This document shows, piece after piece, positions 9,999 through 17,705 of a DNA stretch of 64,000 nt (position 1 is the first letter of the stretch; the number at the start of each line of letters is the position of its first letter). The translations under genes and the position numbers were made by a program. The notes below the pieces were generated by a model. The model was not told the DNA's origin. It saw nothing but the letters and a program-made list of their open reading frames with translations, and searched no databases. Origin of the DNA: Marinicauda algicola (GTDB taxonomy: Bacteria > Pseudomonadota > Alphaproteobacteria > Caulobacterales > Maricaulaceae); assembly GCF_017161425.1 (NCBI RefSeq), contig NZ_CP071057.1, forward strand, positions 744,001 through 808,000, written 5' to 3'.

Positions 9999-10625
9999 TC
10001 AGGGCCGCTCGATGCGGACCCGCTCGATCCGCACCGGCTCGACGAGGAACTGGCTCGCGAACCCCTCCGGCGCATCGCTGCGCCCGGCGGGCTGCTGCCA
10101 GATAGCCTCGACCACCTCCATGCCGTCGACGACCGCGCCGAACACGGCATAGCCGGCCCCATCCGGGTTCCGCCCGTCCGGCCCGGAATCGAGGCCCGGC
10201 ACGTCGTTGATCGTGATGAAGAATTCGGTGGTGGCCGTGCCCACCTCGTCGCGCGCCATTGAGACCGCGCCCCGCACGTGGGACAGGCCGGTCTCTTCGG
10301 TCGGCTCATGCGCGATGCCTTCGGCACCGGGAAGGCCGTCGAAGCTGTGCCCGCCCTGGATGATGTACATCGGCGGCGCATCGGCCCGTGCATTGTCGGG
10401 CCGCGAGGTGCGGTAGAAGCTCCCGCCATCGAGATGGCCGGCCCCGGCATGGGCGATGAAGTTCGCCACGGTGACCGGGGCGGCATCCTCTCGCAATTCG
10501 ATCGTGATGGCGCCGAGCGAGGTCTCGACGACGGCGCGGGGCAGGGCCCCGTCGTCCCGGGTCGCGGTATCCGGCGAACAGGCTGCGGACAGGCCCGCGA
10601 GGGCGAGGGCGAAGAGACGGCGCAT
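9999..10625 (-). CDS. Cyclophilin-type peptidyl-prolyl isomerase, predicted lipoprotein
   Basis: 208 residues. The N-terminus MRRLFALALAGLSAAC is a type II signal peptide with lipobox SAAC (Cys16), so the enzyme should be lipid-anchored and periplasmic. The rest is a compact cyclophilin: VETSLGAITIELREDAAPVTVANF, GGSFYR, IIQGG, GAVSMARDEVGTATTEFFI and VFGAVVDGMEVVEAI. It lacks the tryptophan used for cyclosporin binding, as do many bacterial members. It is divergent from the TetR gene across a 113-bp gap and tail-to-tail with ilvE. A role in periplasmic proline isomerisation is inferred. Confidence 0.88.
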   Translation of the reverse strand: MRRLFALALAGLSAACSPDTATRDDGALPRAVVETSLGAITIELREDAAPVTVANFIAHAGAGHLDGGSFYRTSRPDNARADAPPMYIIQGGHSFDGLPGAEGIAHEPTEETGLSHVRGAVSMARDEVGTATTEFFITINDVPGLDSGPDGRNPDGAGYAVFGAVVDGMEVVEAIWQQPAGRSDAPEGFASQFLVEPVRIERVRIERP

Positions 10626-10702
10626 GGTCGATCCTTTCCCGGAACGCAGGACTGCGCATTGCGGCCCGGCGAAGCGCTCCTGTCAATCGCTCAACGGCGC
10701 GC

Positions 10703-10732
10703 TTGGTGATCTCCCGCACGCGATGCTAGACA
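10703..10732 (+). promoter_or_regulatory. Candidate promoter of the TetR-family gene
   Basis: TTGGTG (10703-10708), 18-bp spacer, TAGACA (10727-10732). The predicted start falls on or beside the ATG at 10739, and there is no Shine-Dalgarno, which suggests a leaderless mRNA. Confidence 0.35.
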
Positions 10733-10738
10733 TTTGAG

Positions 10739-11377
10739 ATGCCTGAGGATCAAGCCCCTGCCAAGAAGCGCCCGCGCGGCCGGCCCAAGCTCGGCCCGGA
10801 GCACCGCGAGAAGGTGATCGAAGCGACCCTCGACCTCCTGGAGGAGCGCGGCTCCTCGGGGCTGCAGGCCCGTCTGATCGCCAAGGAGTCCGGCCTCTCG
10901 GTCGGTTCGCTCTACAAGCTCGTGGGCGATATCGACGACATTGCCCGCGAAGCCAATCTGCGGACCTTCCGCGAGCTCTTCGACGTGTTGATCGCAGCCC
11001 TTCGCGGCGCGGAGGGCCAGAGCCTGCACCGCCAGCTCATGGCGCTGGCGCGGGCCTATCTCGGTTTCGTGCAGGCGCACCCCAGGCGGATGGAGGCGAT
11101 CATCACCTTCCGGGCGACCTCGGGCGAACCGCCGGACTGGTACGTGAAGGCCGAGGACGATCTCTTCGCCATCCTCGAGGACCGGCTCTCCGAGCTTCCG
11201 GGCGCGAAGGAGAAGGAGCGCCGCTTCCAGGCGGCGCGCGCCGTCTGGGCGGCCGTGCACGGCATCGTCACGGTCACCCCGATCGGCAGCCGGGCGGACG
11301 ATCCGCTCGAGGACGCGGTCTCGCAGCTCGAACTCATCCTGAAGGGCGTCGAGCGCGAACTCGCGGTCGGCAACTAG
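10739..11377 (+). CDS. TetR/AcrR family transcriptional regulator
   Basis: 212 residues. A Lys/Arg-rich lead (KKRPRGRPKLG) is followed by the TetR helix-turn-helix: REKVIEATLDLLEERGSSGLQARLIAKESGLSVGSLYKLVGD, shown here in part as LIAKESGLSVGSLYKL (about 45-60). The C-terminal ligand domain contains VWAAVHGIV (about 180), the WHG-type motif of one TetR subfamily. The ligand is unknown. The divergent cyclophilin gene and the regulator itself are candidate targets, but I see no clear palindrome in the 113-bp intergenic region. Confidence 0.88.
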   Translation: MPEDQAPAKKRPRGRPKLGPEHREKVIEATLDLLEERGSSGLQARLIAKESGLSVGSLYKLVGDIDDIAREANLRTFRELFDVLIAALRGAEGQSLHRQLMALARAYLGFVQAHPRRMEAIITFRATSGEPPDWYVKAEDDLFAILEDRLSELPGAKEKERRFQAARAVWAAVHGIVTVTPIGSRADDPLEDAVSQLELILKGVERELAVGN

Positions 11378-11381
11378 AGTG

Positions 11382-11410
11382 TTGACGCTGCGCTTTGTGC
11401 GCCGCACACT
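11382..11410 (+). promoter_or_regulatory. Promoter of the pheA leader
   Basis: TTGACG (11382-11387), 17-bp spacer, CACACT (11405-11410). The predicted start at about 11417 coincides with the leader-peptide ATG. Confidence 0.45.
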
Positions 11411-11416
11411 CATTGC

Positions 11417-11476
11417 ATGATCACGCGCGCGAGCTTCTTCTACGGCTTTTATTTCGCGGCCCCCGGGGGCGGCTGA
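11417..11476 (+). CDS. Phenylalanine attenuator leader peptide (19 aa)
   Basis: A 19-residue ORF, MITRASFFYGFYFAAPGGG, with four Phe and two Tyr codons in seven positions. It lies 82 bp upstream of pheA and is followed by a terminator hairpin with a T-run ending just before pheA. This is the layout of a translating-ribosome attenuator: low Phe-tRNA stalls the ribosome on the Phe/Tyr codons and should let an antiterminator form. There is no clear Shine-Dalgarno, and the predicted transcription start is at the ATG, so the peptide is probably translated from a leaderless transcript, as I recall for the trp leader of Sinorhizobium. The function is inferred from layout and target gene. Confidence 0.8.
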   Translation: MITRASFFYGFYFAAPGGG

Positions 11477-11508
11477 GTTCGCGTGCGCCAAGGCGGATGA
11501 CGAGTTCG

Positions 11509-11539
11509 GCGGCCCCTCCAGCGGGGCCGCTTTCTTTTT
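11509..11539 (+). terminator. pheA attenuator (intrinsic terminator)
   Basis: Stem GCGGCCCC (11509-11516) and GGGGCCGC (11523-11530), loop TCCAGC, then TTTCTTTTT (11531-11539). It sits between the Phe-rich leader peptide and the pheA Shine-Dalgarno. Confidence 0.85.
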
Positions 11540-11558
11540 GAGCGAAGGGGGAGGGGCG

Positions 11559-12725
11559 ATGGCCCATTCTATGGACGAGGAACGCGCCGAGCTGAGACGC
11601 GCGATCGATGCGGCCGACGAGAAGCTGGTCCATCTGCTGTCGGAGCGCCGGAAGCTCGGCGAGGCGCTGGGGGCTCTGAAGGCCGGAGGCGGGCAGAGGG
11701 TGCGCGATACGGAACGCGAGCGCGCCGTGCTCGAGCGCGCCGTGACCCTGGCCTCCGCCGAGGGTCTCGATCCGGCCTTCGTCGAGCGCGTCTTCCAGCT
11801 CGTCATCGACGACTCGCTTCGCCGGCAGCGCGCCGGGCTCGACGCACGCGTCTCTCCGGACGTGCTGACGGAGGCGCGCGTGGCCTATCTCGGCGGGCCG
11901 GGCAGCTACAGCCATTTCGCCGCGCTCGCCCATTTCGACGGGCGCTATTCCGGGATCGAACCGGTGATCAAGCGCGATTTCGCCGGCATATTCGCGGCCG
12001 CCGAGAGCGGCGAGGCCGATTACGGCTTCGTGCCGATCGAGAACACCACGACGGGCGGCATCGTGGAGGTCTACGACCTGATGCGCGACACCGCGCTGAA
12101 GATCGCCGGCGAGCATCACTACAAGGTGGAGCACTGCCTGGTGGGCAAGGCCGCCGGGATCGGCAGCGTGCAGACCGTCTATGGCCATCCCCAGGCGCTG
12201 CGCCAGTCGCAGCGCTTCCTGTCGCGTCACAAGGATCTGAAGCCGGTCCCGGTCTCATCCTCCACCCGGGCGCTCGAACGCGCGATGGACGAGGGCCCCG
12301 AGGTCGCCGCGATCGCGGGAGCCGACGCGGCGCGCCTGTTCGGGCTCAACGTGATCGACGCCAACGCCTCGGACAATCCGGGCAACAACTACACCCGCTT
12401 CGTGGCTCTGGCGAAGGATCCCGCCCCGGCCTCGCCGCTCCTTCCGTGCAAGACCTCGATCGTGTTCGTCACCTCCGATGCGCCGGGCTCGCTCGTCACC
12501 GCGCTCGAGGGCTTCCGGCGCGAGGGGGTCAACCTCACGCGGCTGGAAAGCCGTCCCGTCGCCGGTGAACCCTGGTCGCAGATGTTCTTCCTCGACATCG
12601 AGGGTCACGAGGAGGAGGGCCCGGTCGCGCGCGCGCTCGCCAGCCTGCGCGAGCACGCCAAGTCGATCCGCAGCTTCGGCAGCTATGGCGCCGACCGCCT
12701 GCCGCCGGCGAGCCGGGAGGCGTGA
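11559..12725 (+). CDS. pheA: Bifunctional chorismate mutase / prephenate dehydratase (P-protein)
   Basis: 388 residues from the ATG at 11559, preceded by AGGGGGAGGGG; an in-frame TTG at 11538 lies in the attenuator T-run and is unlikely. Residues 7-90 are an AroQ chorismate mutase (LRRAIDAADEKLVHLLSERR). Residues 107-285 are the dehydratase: YLGGPGSYSHFAAL, PIENTTTGGIVEVYDLM and the TRF motif at 279-281. Residues 298-375 form an ACT domain with ESRP (330-333), the Phe-binding site for feedback inhibition. It converts chorismate via prephenate to phenylpyruvate. Expression is probably controlled by the leader peptide and attenuator upstream. Confidence 0.96.
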   Translation: MAHSMDEERAELRRAIDAADEKLVHLLSERRKLGEALGALKAGGGQRVRDTERERAVLERAVTLASAEGLDPAFVERVFQLVIDDSLRRQRAGLDARVSPDVLTEARVAYLGGPGSYSHFAALAHFDGRYSGIEPVIKRDFAGIFAAAESGEADYGFVPIENTTTGGIVEVYDLMRDTALKIAGEHHYKVEHCLVGKAAGIGSVQTVYGHPQALRQSQRFLSRHKDLKPVPVSSSTRALERAMDEGPEVAAIAGADAARLFGLNVIDANASDNPGNNYTRFVALAKDPAPASPLLPCKTSIVFVTSDAPGSLVTALEGFRREGVNLTRLESRPVAGEPWSQMFFLDIEGHEEEGPVARALASLREHAKSIRSFGSYGADRLPPASREA

Positions 12726-12734
12726 GGGCCGGCG

Positions 12735-12763
12735 TTGTCAGGCCGGCGGGCCTGGGATAGAGG
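12735..12763 (+). promoter_or_regulatory. Promoter of tRNA-Val
   Basis: TTGTCA (12735-12740), 17-bp spacer, TAGAGG (12758-12763), placing the start close to the tRNA 5' end at 12774. Confidence 0.4.
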
Positions 12764-12773
12764 GGATTTGTCC

Positions 12774-12849
12774 GGGCGGTTAGCTCAGCTGGTAGAGCAT
12801 CTCGTTTACACCGAGCAGGTCGGCGGTTCGATCCCGTCACCGCCCACCA
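12774..12849 (+). tRNA. tRNA-Val (anticodon UAC)
   Basis: A 76-nt cloverleaf. Acceptor GGGCGGT (12774-12780) pairs with ACCGCCC (12839-12845). The D-arm is TAGCTCAGCTGGTAGAGCA, the anticodon loop TTTACAC gives TAC, and the T-arm has GGTTCGATCC. CCA is encoded at 12847-12849. Confidence 0.97.
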
Positions 12850-12930
12850 GCCTTCGCTCGCGCCGCGAGCTTCTGCCAGGCAAGCCCCCGACCTTTCATC
12901 CGAGCGAAGGCGGACCGGCCGGCCCCGTGC

Positions 12931-14247
12931 CTACTCAGGGCGATGGCCTGCCAGCTGCGCATCGGCGAAATCCAGGAATGCCGCCCAGTCCTCTCCCGTC
13001 ACACCGTGCGTGCCGCCGCGCATGTAGAAGGTGAGCGGGGAGGCGGGGTCGAACCGGTCGAGCCGCGTCTGGTGGAAGGCCGGCTCACCATGAAGTTCCC
13101 AGGCCGGCGCTGCGCCGTTGGCGGCGAGAAGCGTGCCGACGGGATCCGACCAGCGGTCGCGGGCGGCATTGCCGAGCAGGACCGGGCGGGGGGCGATGAG
13201 GGCCAGGAGCTGGTGCTGGTCGATCGCCAGCGTGCGGGCACGGCCGGCATGGCGGGCAAATGCCGGCGCGAACCAGTGCGGGTAGGTCGAGGTGACGTCT
13301 GCCACCGTCTCCCCGGCCTCGCGCCGCGACAGCGCCGCCCCGCCCGTGCCGGACTGATGGGAGACGACGAGATCGAGCTCGGGCTCTATGGCCGCAGCCA
13401 GCAGCACCGCCTTGCCGCGGCGCGAATGGCCCATCAGCGCGACCTCGCCGATGCGCGGATCGCCATCCAGTGCCCGGGCGATGTGGGAGAGCCCCCAGGC
13501 CCAGGCCGCGATCGTCCCCGTGCGCTCGTCCGCTGGTGTGCCGGCCGGGGTGAGACGGGCGAGTGCCGGTCCGGCCAGCGCCGCGTCGTCGGGCACGATG
13601 TCGCTCTCGTGATAGGCGGCCAGCGCGTAGCCGCGCTGCAGGATCATCGCTGCGGGCGGGCTCAGCACGTATTCCCCGAAGACGAAGCGGGCGATCGCGG
13701 CCTCCAGCCTCCCGGGGTCCGGATCGCACCAGGAAGGCGTATGGCCGGCAGGACGGGGCAGGGCCTCCGTGTCCAGGGCGAGCCGGTTGCCGCACTCGTT
13801 CGGCACCAGGAAGACCGGAACCGGCCCGGATGCCGCACGCGGAAAGGCGACGGCGAGATCGACGGTGAGCACGCCGCTCGGCGCCTCGATCGCCACCCGC
13901 CAGCGCTCCAGCGACCCTGACCCGCCGAATGCGGCGGGATCGATCTGCCGGACCTCGTCCACCCTCACGGTCCCCGGGGCGGGAACCCGTCCGTATATCT
14001 CGGACTGGAACAGGGCGAGCAGGACCGGCGCGCGTTCGCCGCGCCACGCCTCGGCGGAGGCGATGGGCGGCTGGCCGTATCCGGCCGCGAGCAGGGCGGG
14101 GGAGGCGCGCGCGGAGTCTGCGGGCAGGCGGTTCGGCGCCGGGATCGTCACGTAGCGCGCATCGGTTAGCAGGGCGCAGGCCGGCACGAGCAGGAAGATC
14201 GCGCCGACAAGCGCGAGCAGCGTCCAACGCAGAACTCTCCAGATCAT
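12931..14247 (-). CDS. CE15-like (glucuronoyl esterase family) alpha/beta hydrolase, membrane-anchored or secreted
   Basis: 438 residues from the ATG at 14247; the upstream GAGGACGGGCG supports this start over one 34 codons earlier. Residues 5-25 form a signal peptide or anchor (WTLLALVGAIFLLVPACA). The nucleophile motif is GHSRRGKA with Ser275, matching the G-x-S-R-x-G-K pattern of CE15 glucuronoyl esterases. It is followed by SHQSGTGGAALSRREAGET (296-314), IDQHQLLALIAPRPVLLG (342-359) and a C-terminal GGTHGVTGED with His414, the likely catalytic His. CE15 enzymes cleave esters between glucuronoxylan and lignin. The substrate here is unknown. It lies alone between two tRNA genes. Confidence 0.75.
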   Translation of the reverse strand: MIWRVLRWTLLALVGAIFLLVPACALLTDARYVTIPAPNRLPADSARASPALLAAGYGQPPIASAEAWRGERAPVLLALFQSEIYGRVPAPGTVRVDEVRQIDPAAFGGSGSLERWRVAIEAPSGVLTVDLAVAFPRAASGPVPVFLVPNECGNRLALDTEALPRPAGHTPSWCDPDPGRLEAAIARFVFGEYVLSPPAAMILQRGYALAAYHESDIVPDDAALAGPALARLTPAGTPADERTGTIAAWAWGLSHIARALDGDPRIGEVALMGHSRRGKAVLLAAAIEPELDLVVSHQSGTGGAALSRREAGETVADVTSTYPHWFAPAFARHAGRARTLAIDQHQLLALIAPRPVLLGNAARDRWSDPVGTLLAANGAAPAWELHGEPAFHQTRLDRFDPASPLTFYMRGGTHGVTGEDWAAFLDFADAQLAGHRPE

Positions 14248-14367
14248 CGCCCGTCCTCGCGCCGCCGATCCTGATGCGGCAGACAGGCTAGCACGCCCCT
14301 GCGCAGGCGCCCCATCACGCCCGCGCTGCGGCCTGCAAAAACGCTGCACGGCACCGCATCATCCTGC

Positions 14368-14396
14368 TTGACCGTGATCGGGTCCGGCTTTACGTA
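14368..14396 (+). promoter_or_regulatory. Promoter of tRNA-Asp
   Basis: TTGACC (14368-14373), 17-bp spacer, TACGTA (14391-14396). This is a good housekeeping match about 47 bp before the tRNA. Confidence 0.55.
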
Positions 14397-14442
14397 ACGC
14401 CTCCTGCCGCACGGGAGACCGGCGCGGCGGATCACGAAGTGT

Positions 14443-14519
<77 letters not shown>

Positions 14520-14534
14520 CTTCAGGAGACACGA

Positions 14535-14565
14535 AAACGGCCGCCGGGCATTCCGGCGGCCGTTT
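14535..14565 (+). terminator. Terminator of tRNA-Asp
   Basis: 13-bp stem AAACGGCCGCCGG (14535-14547) and CCGGCGGCCGTTT (14553-14565), loop GCATT. Confidence 0.85.
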
Positions 14566-14680
14566 CGCGTCCGGGGCAGCGCTCATTACCGCATCCTCTC
14601 CGGATCATGACCGGGCTTTAAGTGGCGGCACATTTGCCGGCTTGCTAGACCTCGCCCGACAGGACAGGAGGCAAGTCACC

Positions 14681-15835
14681 ATGAATCTTCGCGTTTCCCT
14701 CTGCGCCATCGCGCTGACCGCGGGTGTCGCGTGCGCCGCTTCTGCCGGCGAGCAGCCCGACTTCGACAGTCTGGTGGAAAGGCTCGACGCCCGGCTCGAG
14801 GCCGCCGAAGCCAGCGATGAGTTTTCCGGCACCGTGCTCGTCGCGGTCGGGGACGAGGTCATCTACCGCGAGGCCTTCGGCCTGGCCCATCGCGGCCACG
14901 GCGTTCCCAACCGGGTCGACACCAAGTTCAATCTCGGCTCGATCGACAAGCAGTTCACCATGGTCGCCGTCATGCGCTTGGCCGAGGCCGGGCTGATCGA
15001 TCTCGACGCCAATGTCGCGACCTATCTGCCCGACTGGCCGAATCGCGATGTCGCGGAGAACGTGACGGTCCGCCACCTGCTGACCCATACCAGCGGCATG
15101 GGTTTTTACTGGACGGATACGTTGCACCGCGAGATCGGGCGGTTCCGGACCCTGCAGGATTTCGCCGGCCTCTTCGTCGACGAGCCGCTCGCGTTTCGCC
15201 CGGGCGAGCGCTGGGCGTATTCCAACAACGGCTACATCGTGCTCGGCCTGATCCTCGAGTCCGTCACCGGCGAGGGGTATCACGACCATATCCGCCGCGT
15301 GATCCTGGAGCCGCTCGACATGGAGAATACCGGGCCGTTCGCGGTCGACGAGGTCACGCCCAATCTGGCGACGGGCTATAGCCGCGTCTCGGTGCAGGAA
15401 CTCCTGGCCGGGTTCGACCCGGGCGGCGAGCGCCAGCAGGAGGTCTGGTACGCCAATTACTACACCCACCCGCCGCGCGGGGCCTCGGCCGGCGGAGGCT
15501 ATTCCACGGTCGATGACCTGTTCGACTTCATGCGGGCCCTGCGCCAGGGCGTGCTCGTCTCGGCCGAGAGCTACGAGATGATCGCCGCCCCGTACAATCG
15601 CTACCTGTCCCATCCGCAATCGCGTTCCTTCTACGGCTATGCGATGCAGATCACCGATCCGGGTTTGCCGAGCGAGCGCCTCGGCCACACCGGGGGCGGG
15701 CTCGGCAACGGCGCGTTGTCCTTCTACTACCCGGCCTATGACCTGACGGTTATCTGGCTGACCAATCAGGATGGGGCGGTCTCGATCCCCGGCGGCGTCG
15801 TGAGGGATTTCATCGCGGCCCTCGGCGAGGGCTGA
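14681..15835 (+). CDS. Secreted serine hydrolase, class C beta-lactamase / PBP4*-like family
   Basis: 384 residues. The ATG at 14681 follows AGGAGG. A Sec signal peptide spans about residues 1-22 (MNLRVSLCAIALTAGVACAASAG). The family triad is present: Ser87-x-x-Lys90 (SIDK), Tyr180-Ser-Asn (YSN) and His336-Thr-Gly (HTGGG) in place of KTG. HTSGMGFYWTD and the C-terminal FYYPAYDLTVIWLTNQDG also fit. Members include esterases, D-aminopeptidases and peptidoglycan-related enzymes. True beta-lactamase activity cannot be claimed. It is probably monocistronic. Confidence 0.88.
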   Translation: MNLRVSLCAIALTAGVACAASAGEQPDFDSLVERLDARLEAAEASDEFSGTVLVAVGDEVIYREAFGLAHRGHGVPNRVDTKFNLGSIDKQFTMVAVMRLAEAGLIDLDANVATYLPDWPNRDVAENVTVRHLLTHTSGMGFYWTDTLHREIGRFRTLQDFAGLFVDEPLAFRPGERWAYSNNGYIVLGLILESVTGEGYHDHIRRVILEPLDMENTGPFAVDEVTPNLATGYSRVSVQELLAGFDPGGERQQEVWYANYYTHPPRGASAGGGYSTVDDLFDFMRALRQGVLVSAESYEMIAAPYNRYLSHPQSRSFYGYAMQITDPGLPSERLGHTGGGLGNGALSFYYPAYDLTVIWLTNQDGAVSIPGGVVRDFIAALGEG

Positions 15836-15886
15836 AGCCTGCGGCCCGCGCCGGCGAACCGGCCGGCGGGGTGGGCGCGTCGGATG

Positions 15887-15905
15887 TGTTTTCCATTTGA
15901 AAACA
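15887..15905. repeat. AT-rich 7-bp dyad upstream of nuoA
   Basis: TGTTTTC (15887-15893) and GAAAACA (15899-15905) flank CATTT. There is no T-run on either side, so it looks more like an operator or stem-loop than a terminator. It lies in the 316-bp gap 15836-16151. Confidence 0.45.
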
Positions 15906-15944
15906 TGGGCAGCTGACGCGCCCTCCACCCCGCCTCCGGCCAAT

Positions 15945-15963
15945 ATTGCAAACCGTTCGCAAT
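15945..15963. promoter_or_regulatory. Imperfect 19-bp palindrome upstream of nuoA (candidate operator)
   Basis: ATTGCAAACCGTTCGCAAT matches its own reverse complement at 16 of 19 positions (ATTGC-R-AAC-S-GTT-Y-GCAAT). Further TTGCAT and TGCAAT copies follow to about 15984. The shape resembles LacI-family operators, but the binding protein is unknown. The nuo promoter candidate is 50 bp downstream. Confidence 0.35.
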
Positions 15964-16012
15964 TACTTGCATTTACGCTGCAATAGCGGCTGTGAGCCGC
16001 AGGCTTTTCGGC

Positions 16013-16041
16013 TTGCGGCGCAACAGGGCTCGCACTAGTTT
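16013..16041 (+). promoter_or_regulatory. Candidate promoter of the nuo operon
   Basis: TTGCGG (16013-16018), 17-bp spacer, TAGTTT (16036-16041), giving a leader of about 104 nt before nuoA. Confidence 0.35.
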
Positions 16042-16151
16042 CCGCCCCGACCGCGCCCCGGGAGTCGGGGTGTGCGCGCTCGCGCGGCCGTCCGGCGCGC
16101 CGGGCGCGATCGCCGACCGGTCCCACGACGAGAAAGGCTTCGAAAGAGCGG

Positions 16152-16517
16152 ATGAACGCGCTTCTCCTCGAATATCTGCCGATCCTCATCTTCCTCGGCA
16201 TCGCCGCGATCATGGGCGTGGCCTTCATCCTCGCCGCCTTCGTGCTCGCCCCCTCCGACCCGGACCCGGAAAAGGTCTCGGTTTACGAGTGCGGCTTCAA
16301 CGCCTTCGACGACGCGCGCATGAAGTTCGACGTGCGATTCTACCTCGTGGCCATCCTGTTCATCATCTTCGACCTGGAGGTCGCCTTCCTCTTCCCGTGG
16401 ATATTCCCGGTGTTCGAGGGCAACCTCTTCGCCTTCTGGTCGATGATGGTCTTCCTCGGGGTGCTGACCATCGGTTTCCTCTACGAATGGCGCAAAGGCG
16501 CGCTGGACTGGGAGTGA
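16152..16517 (+). CDS. nuoA: NADH-quinone oxidoreductase subunit A
   Basis: 121 residues with three membrane helices (about 8-32, 62-84, 92-112). It shows the family loop [39 protein letters not shown], quoted here for its key parts YECGF and [11 protein letters not shown]. NuoA lies at the junction of the membrane arm and quinone site with NuoH and NuoJ. First gene of the operon; 3 bp separate it from nuoB. Confidence 0.97.
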   Translation: MNALLLEYLPILIFLGIAAIMGVAFILAAFVLAPSDPDPEKVSVYECGFNAFDDARMKFDVRFYLVAILFIIFDLEVAFLFPWIFPVFEGNLFAFWSMMVFLGVLTIGFLYEWRKGALDWE

Positions 16518-16520
16518 GGC

Positions 16521-17084
16521 ATGGCTGACACGACCCTTCCCGCCGGATCCGGAGCGCGCGCGAAAACCCCGCTCTACGATCCGAAGAAGCACGATCCCTT
16601 CTTCGACGGGCTCTCCGACCAGCTCGCCGACAAGGGCTTCCTGGTCGCGCGCGCGGATGATCTCATCACCTGGGCGCGCACCGGCTCGCTGATGTGGATG
16701 ACGTTCGGCCTGGCGTGCTGCGCGGTGGAGATGATGCAGGCCTCCATGCCGCGCTACGATATCGAGCGTTTCGGCGCCGCGCCCCGCGGCTCGCCGCGCC
16801 AGTCCGACGTGATGATCGTCGCCGGCACGCTCACCAACAAGATGGCCCCCGCGCTTCGCAAGGTCTACGACCAGATGCCCGAGCCGCGCTATGTCATCTC
16901 GATGGGCAGCTGCGCCAATGGCGGGGGGTATTACCACTATTCCTACTCGGTGGTGCGCGGATGCGACCGCATCGTGCCGGTCGACATCTACGTGCCGGGC
17001 TGCCCGCCGACGGCCGAGGCGCTGATCTACGGCATCCTGCAGCTGCAGAAGAAGATCCGCCGCGAAGGCTCGATCGAGCGCTAG
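16521..17084 (+). CDS. nuoB: NADH-quinone oxidoreductase subunit B
   Basis: 187 residues. The four ligands of the terminal cluster N2 are visible: the tandem Cys66-Cys67 ([10 protein letters not shown]), Cys131 ([10 protein letters not shown]) and Cys161 (VPGCPPTAE). NuoB passes electrons to ubiquinone at the top of the peripheral arm next to NuoD. The N-terminal 25 residues are variable, as is usual. Tight spacing to nuoA and nuoC shows operon membership. Confidence 0.98.
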   Translation: MADTTLPAGSGARAKTPLYDPKKHDPFFDGLSDQLADKGFLVARADDLITWARTGSLMWMTFGLACCAVEMMQASMPRYDIERFGAAPRGSPRQSDVMIVAGTLTNKMAPALRKVYDQMPEPRYVISMGSCANGGGYYHYSYSVVRGCDRIVPVDIYVPGCPPTAEALIYGILQLQKKIRREGSIER

Positions 17085-17093
17085 GGGAAAGAG

Positions 17094-17702
17094 ATGTCCG
17101 AAGCCCTGAAAGAACTCGGCGAGCACATCGCGAGCGCGCTGGAAAACGACGTGCGCGAGTGGGTCGTCGATCGCGGCGAGCTGACCGTGACGATCCATCG
17201 CGACCGTGTGGTCAAGGTAATCCGCTTCCTGCGCGACGACCCGGCCTGCCGCTTCACCACGCTGATCGATATCTGCGGGGTCGACTGGCCGAGCCGCACC
17301 CAGCGCTTCGACGTCGTCTACCACCTCCTGTCGATGCACAAGAACCACCGGATCCGGGTGAAGGTGTGGACCGACGAGGACACCCCGGTGGAGTCCATCA
17401 CCGAGCTGTTCCCGGCGGCGAACTGGTTCGAGCGCGAAGCCTTCGACATGTACGGCATCCTGTTCGACAACCACCCGGACCTGCGCCGCATCCTCACCGA
17501 TTACGGCTTCCACGGCTATCCGCTGAGGAAGGACTTCCCGCTCACCGGCTTCGTCCAGGTGCGCTACGACGAGGAGCAGAAGCGGGTGGTCCACGAGCCG
17601 GTCGAGCTGGTGCAGGACTATCGCGATTTCGATTTCCTCAGCCCCTGGGAAGGCGCGAAATACGTGCTGCCCGGCGACGAGAAGGCGGAGGGGAAGGCTT
17701 AA
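17094..17702 (+). CDS. nuoC: NADH-quinone oxidoreductase subunit C
   Basis: 202 residues, the 30 kDa subunit as a separate protein (in E. coli it is fused to NuoD). Key signatures are [30 protein letters not shown], shown by ERE-AFDMYG and [13 protein letters not shown], and [11 protein letters not shown]. It scaffolds the connecting fragment of the peripheral arm. An RBS-like GGGGAAAGAG precedes the ATG, and nuoD starts 3 bp after the stop. Confidence 0.98.
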   Translation: MSEALKELGEHIASALENDVREWVVDRGELTVTIHRDRVVKVIRFLRDDPACRFTTLIDICGVDWPSRTQRFDVVYHLLSMHKNHRIRVKVWTDEDTPVESITELFPAANWFEREAFDMYGILFDNHPDLRRILTDYGFHGYPLRKDFPLTGFVQVRYDEEQKRVVHEPVELVQDYRDFDFLSPWEGAKYVLPGDEKAEGKA

Positions 17703-17705
17703 GAG

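Noticed and set aside
11538-11558. TTG at 11538 as the pheA start
   Set aside because: It lies within the attenuator T-run, and the ATG at 11559 has a strong RBS and a normal chorismate mutase N-terminus.
14681-15835. Serine hydrolase as an antibiotic-resistance beta-lactamase
   Set aside because: The S-x-x-K and Y-x-N motifs are shared with many esterases and peptidases, and KTG is replaced by HTG. Nothing supports drug hydrolysis.
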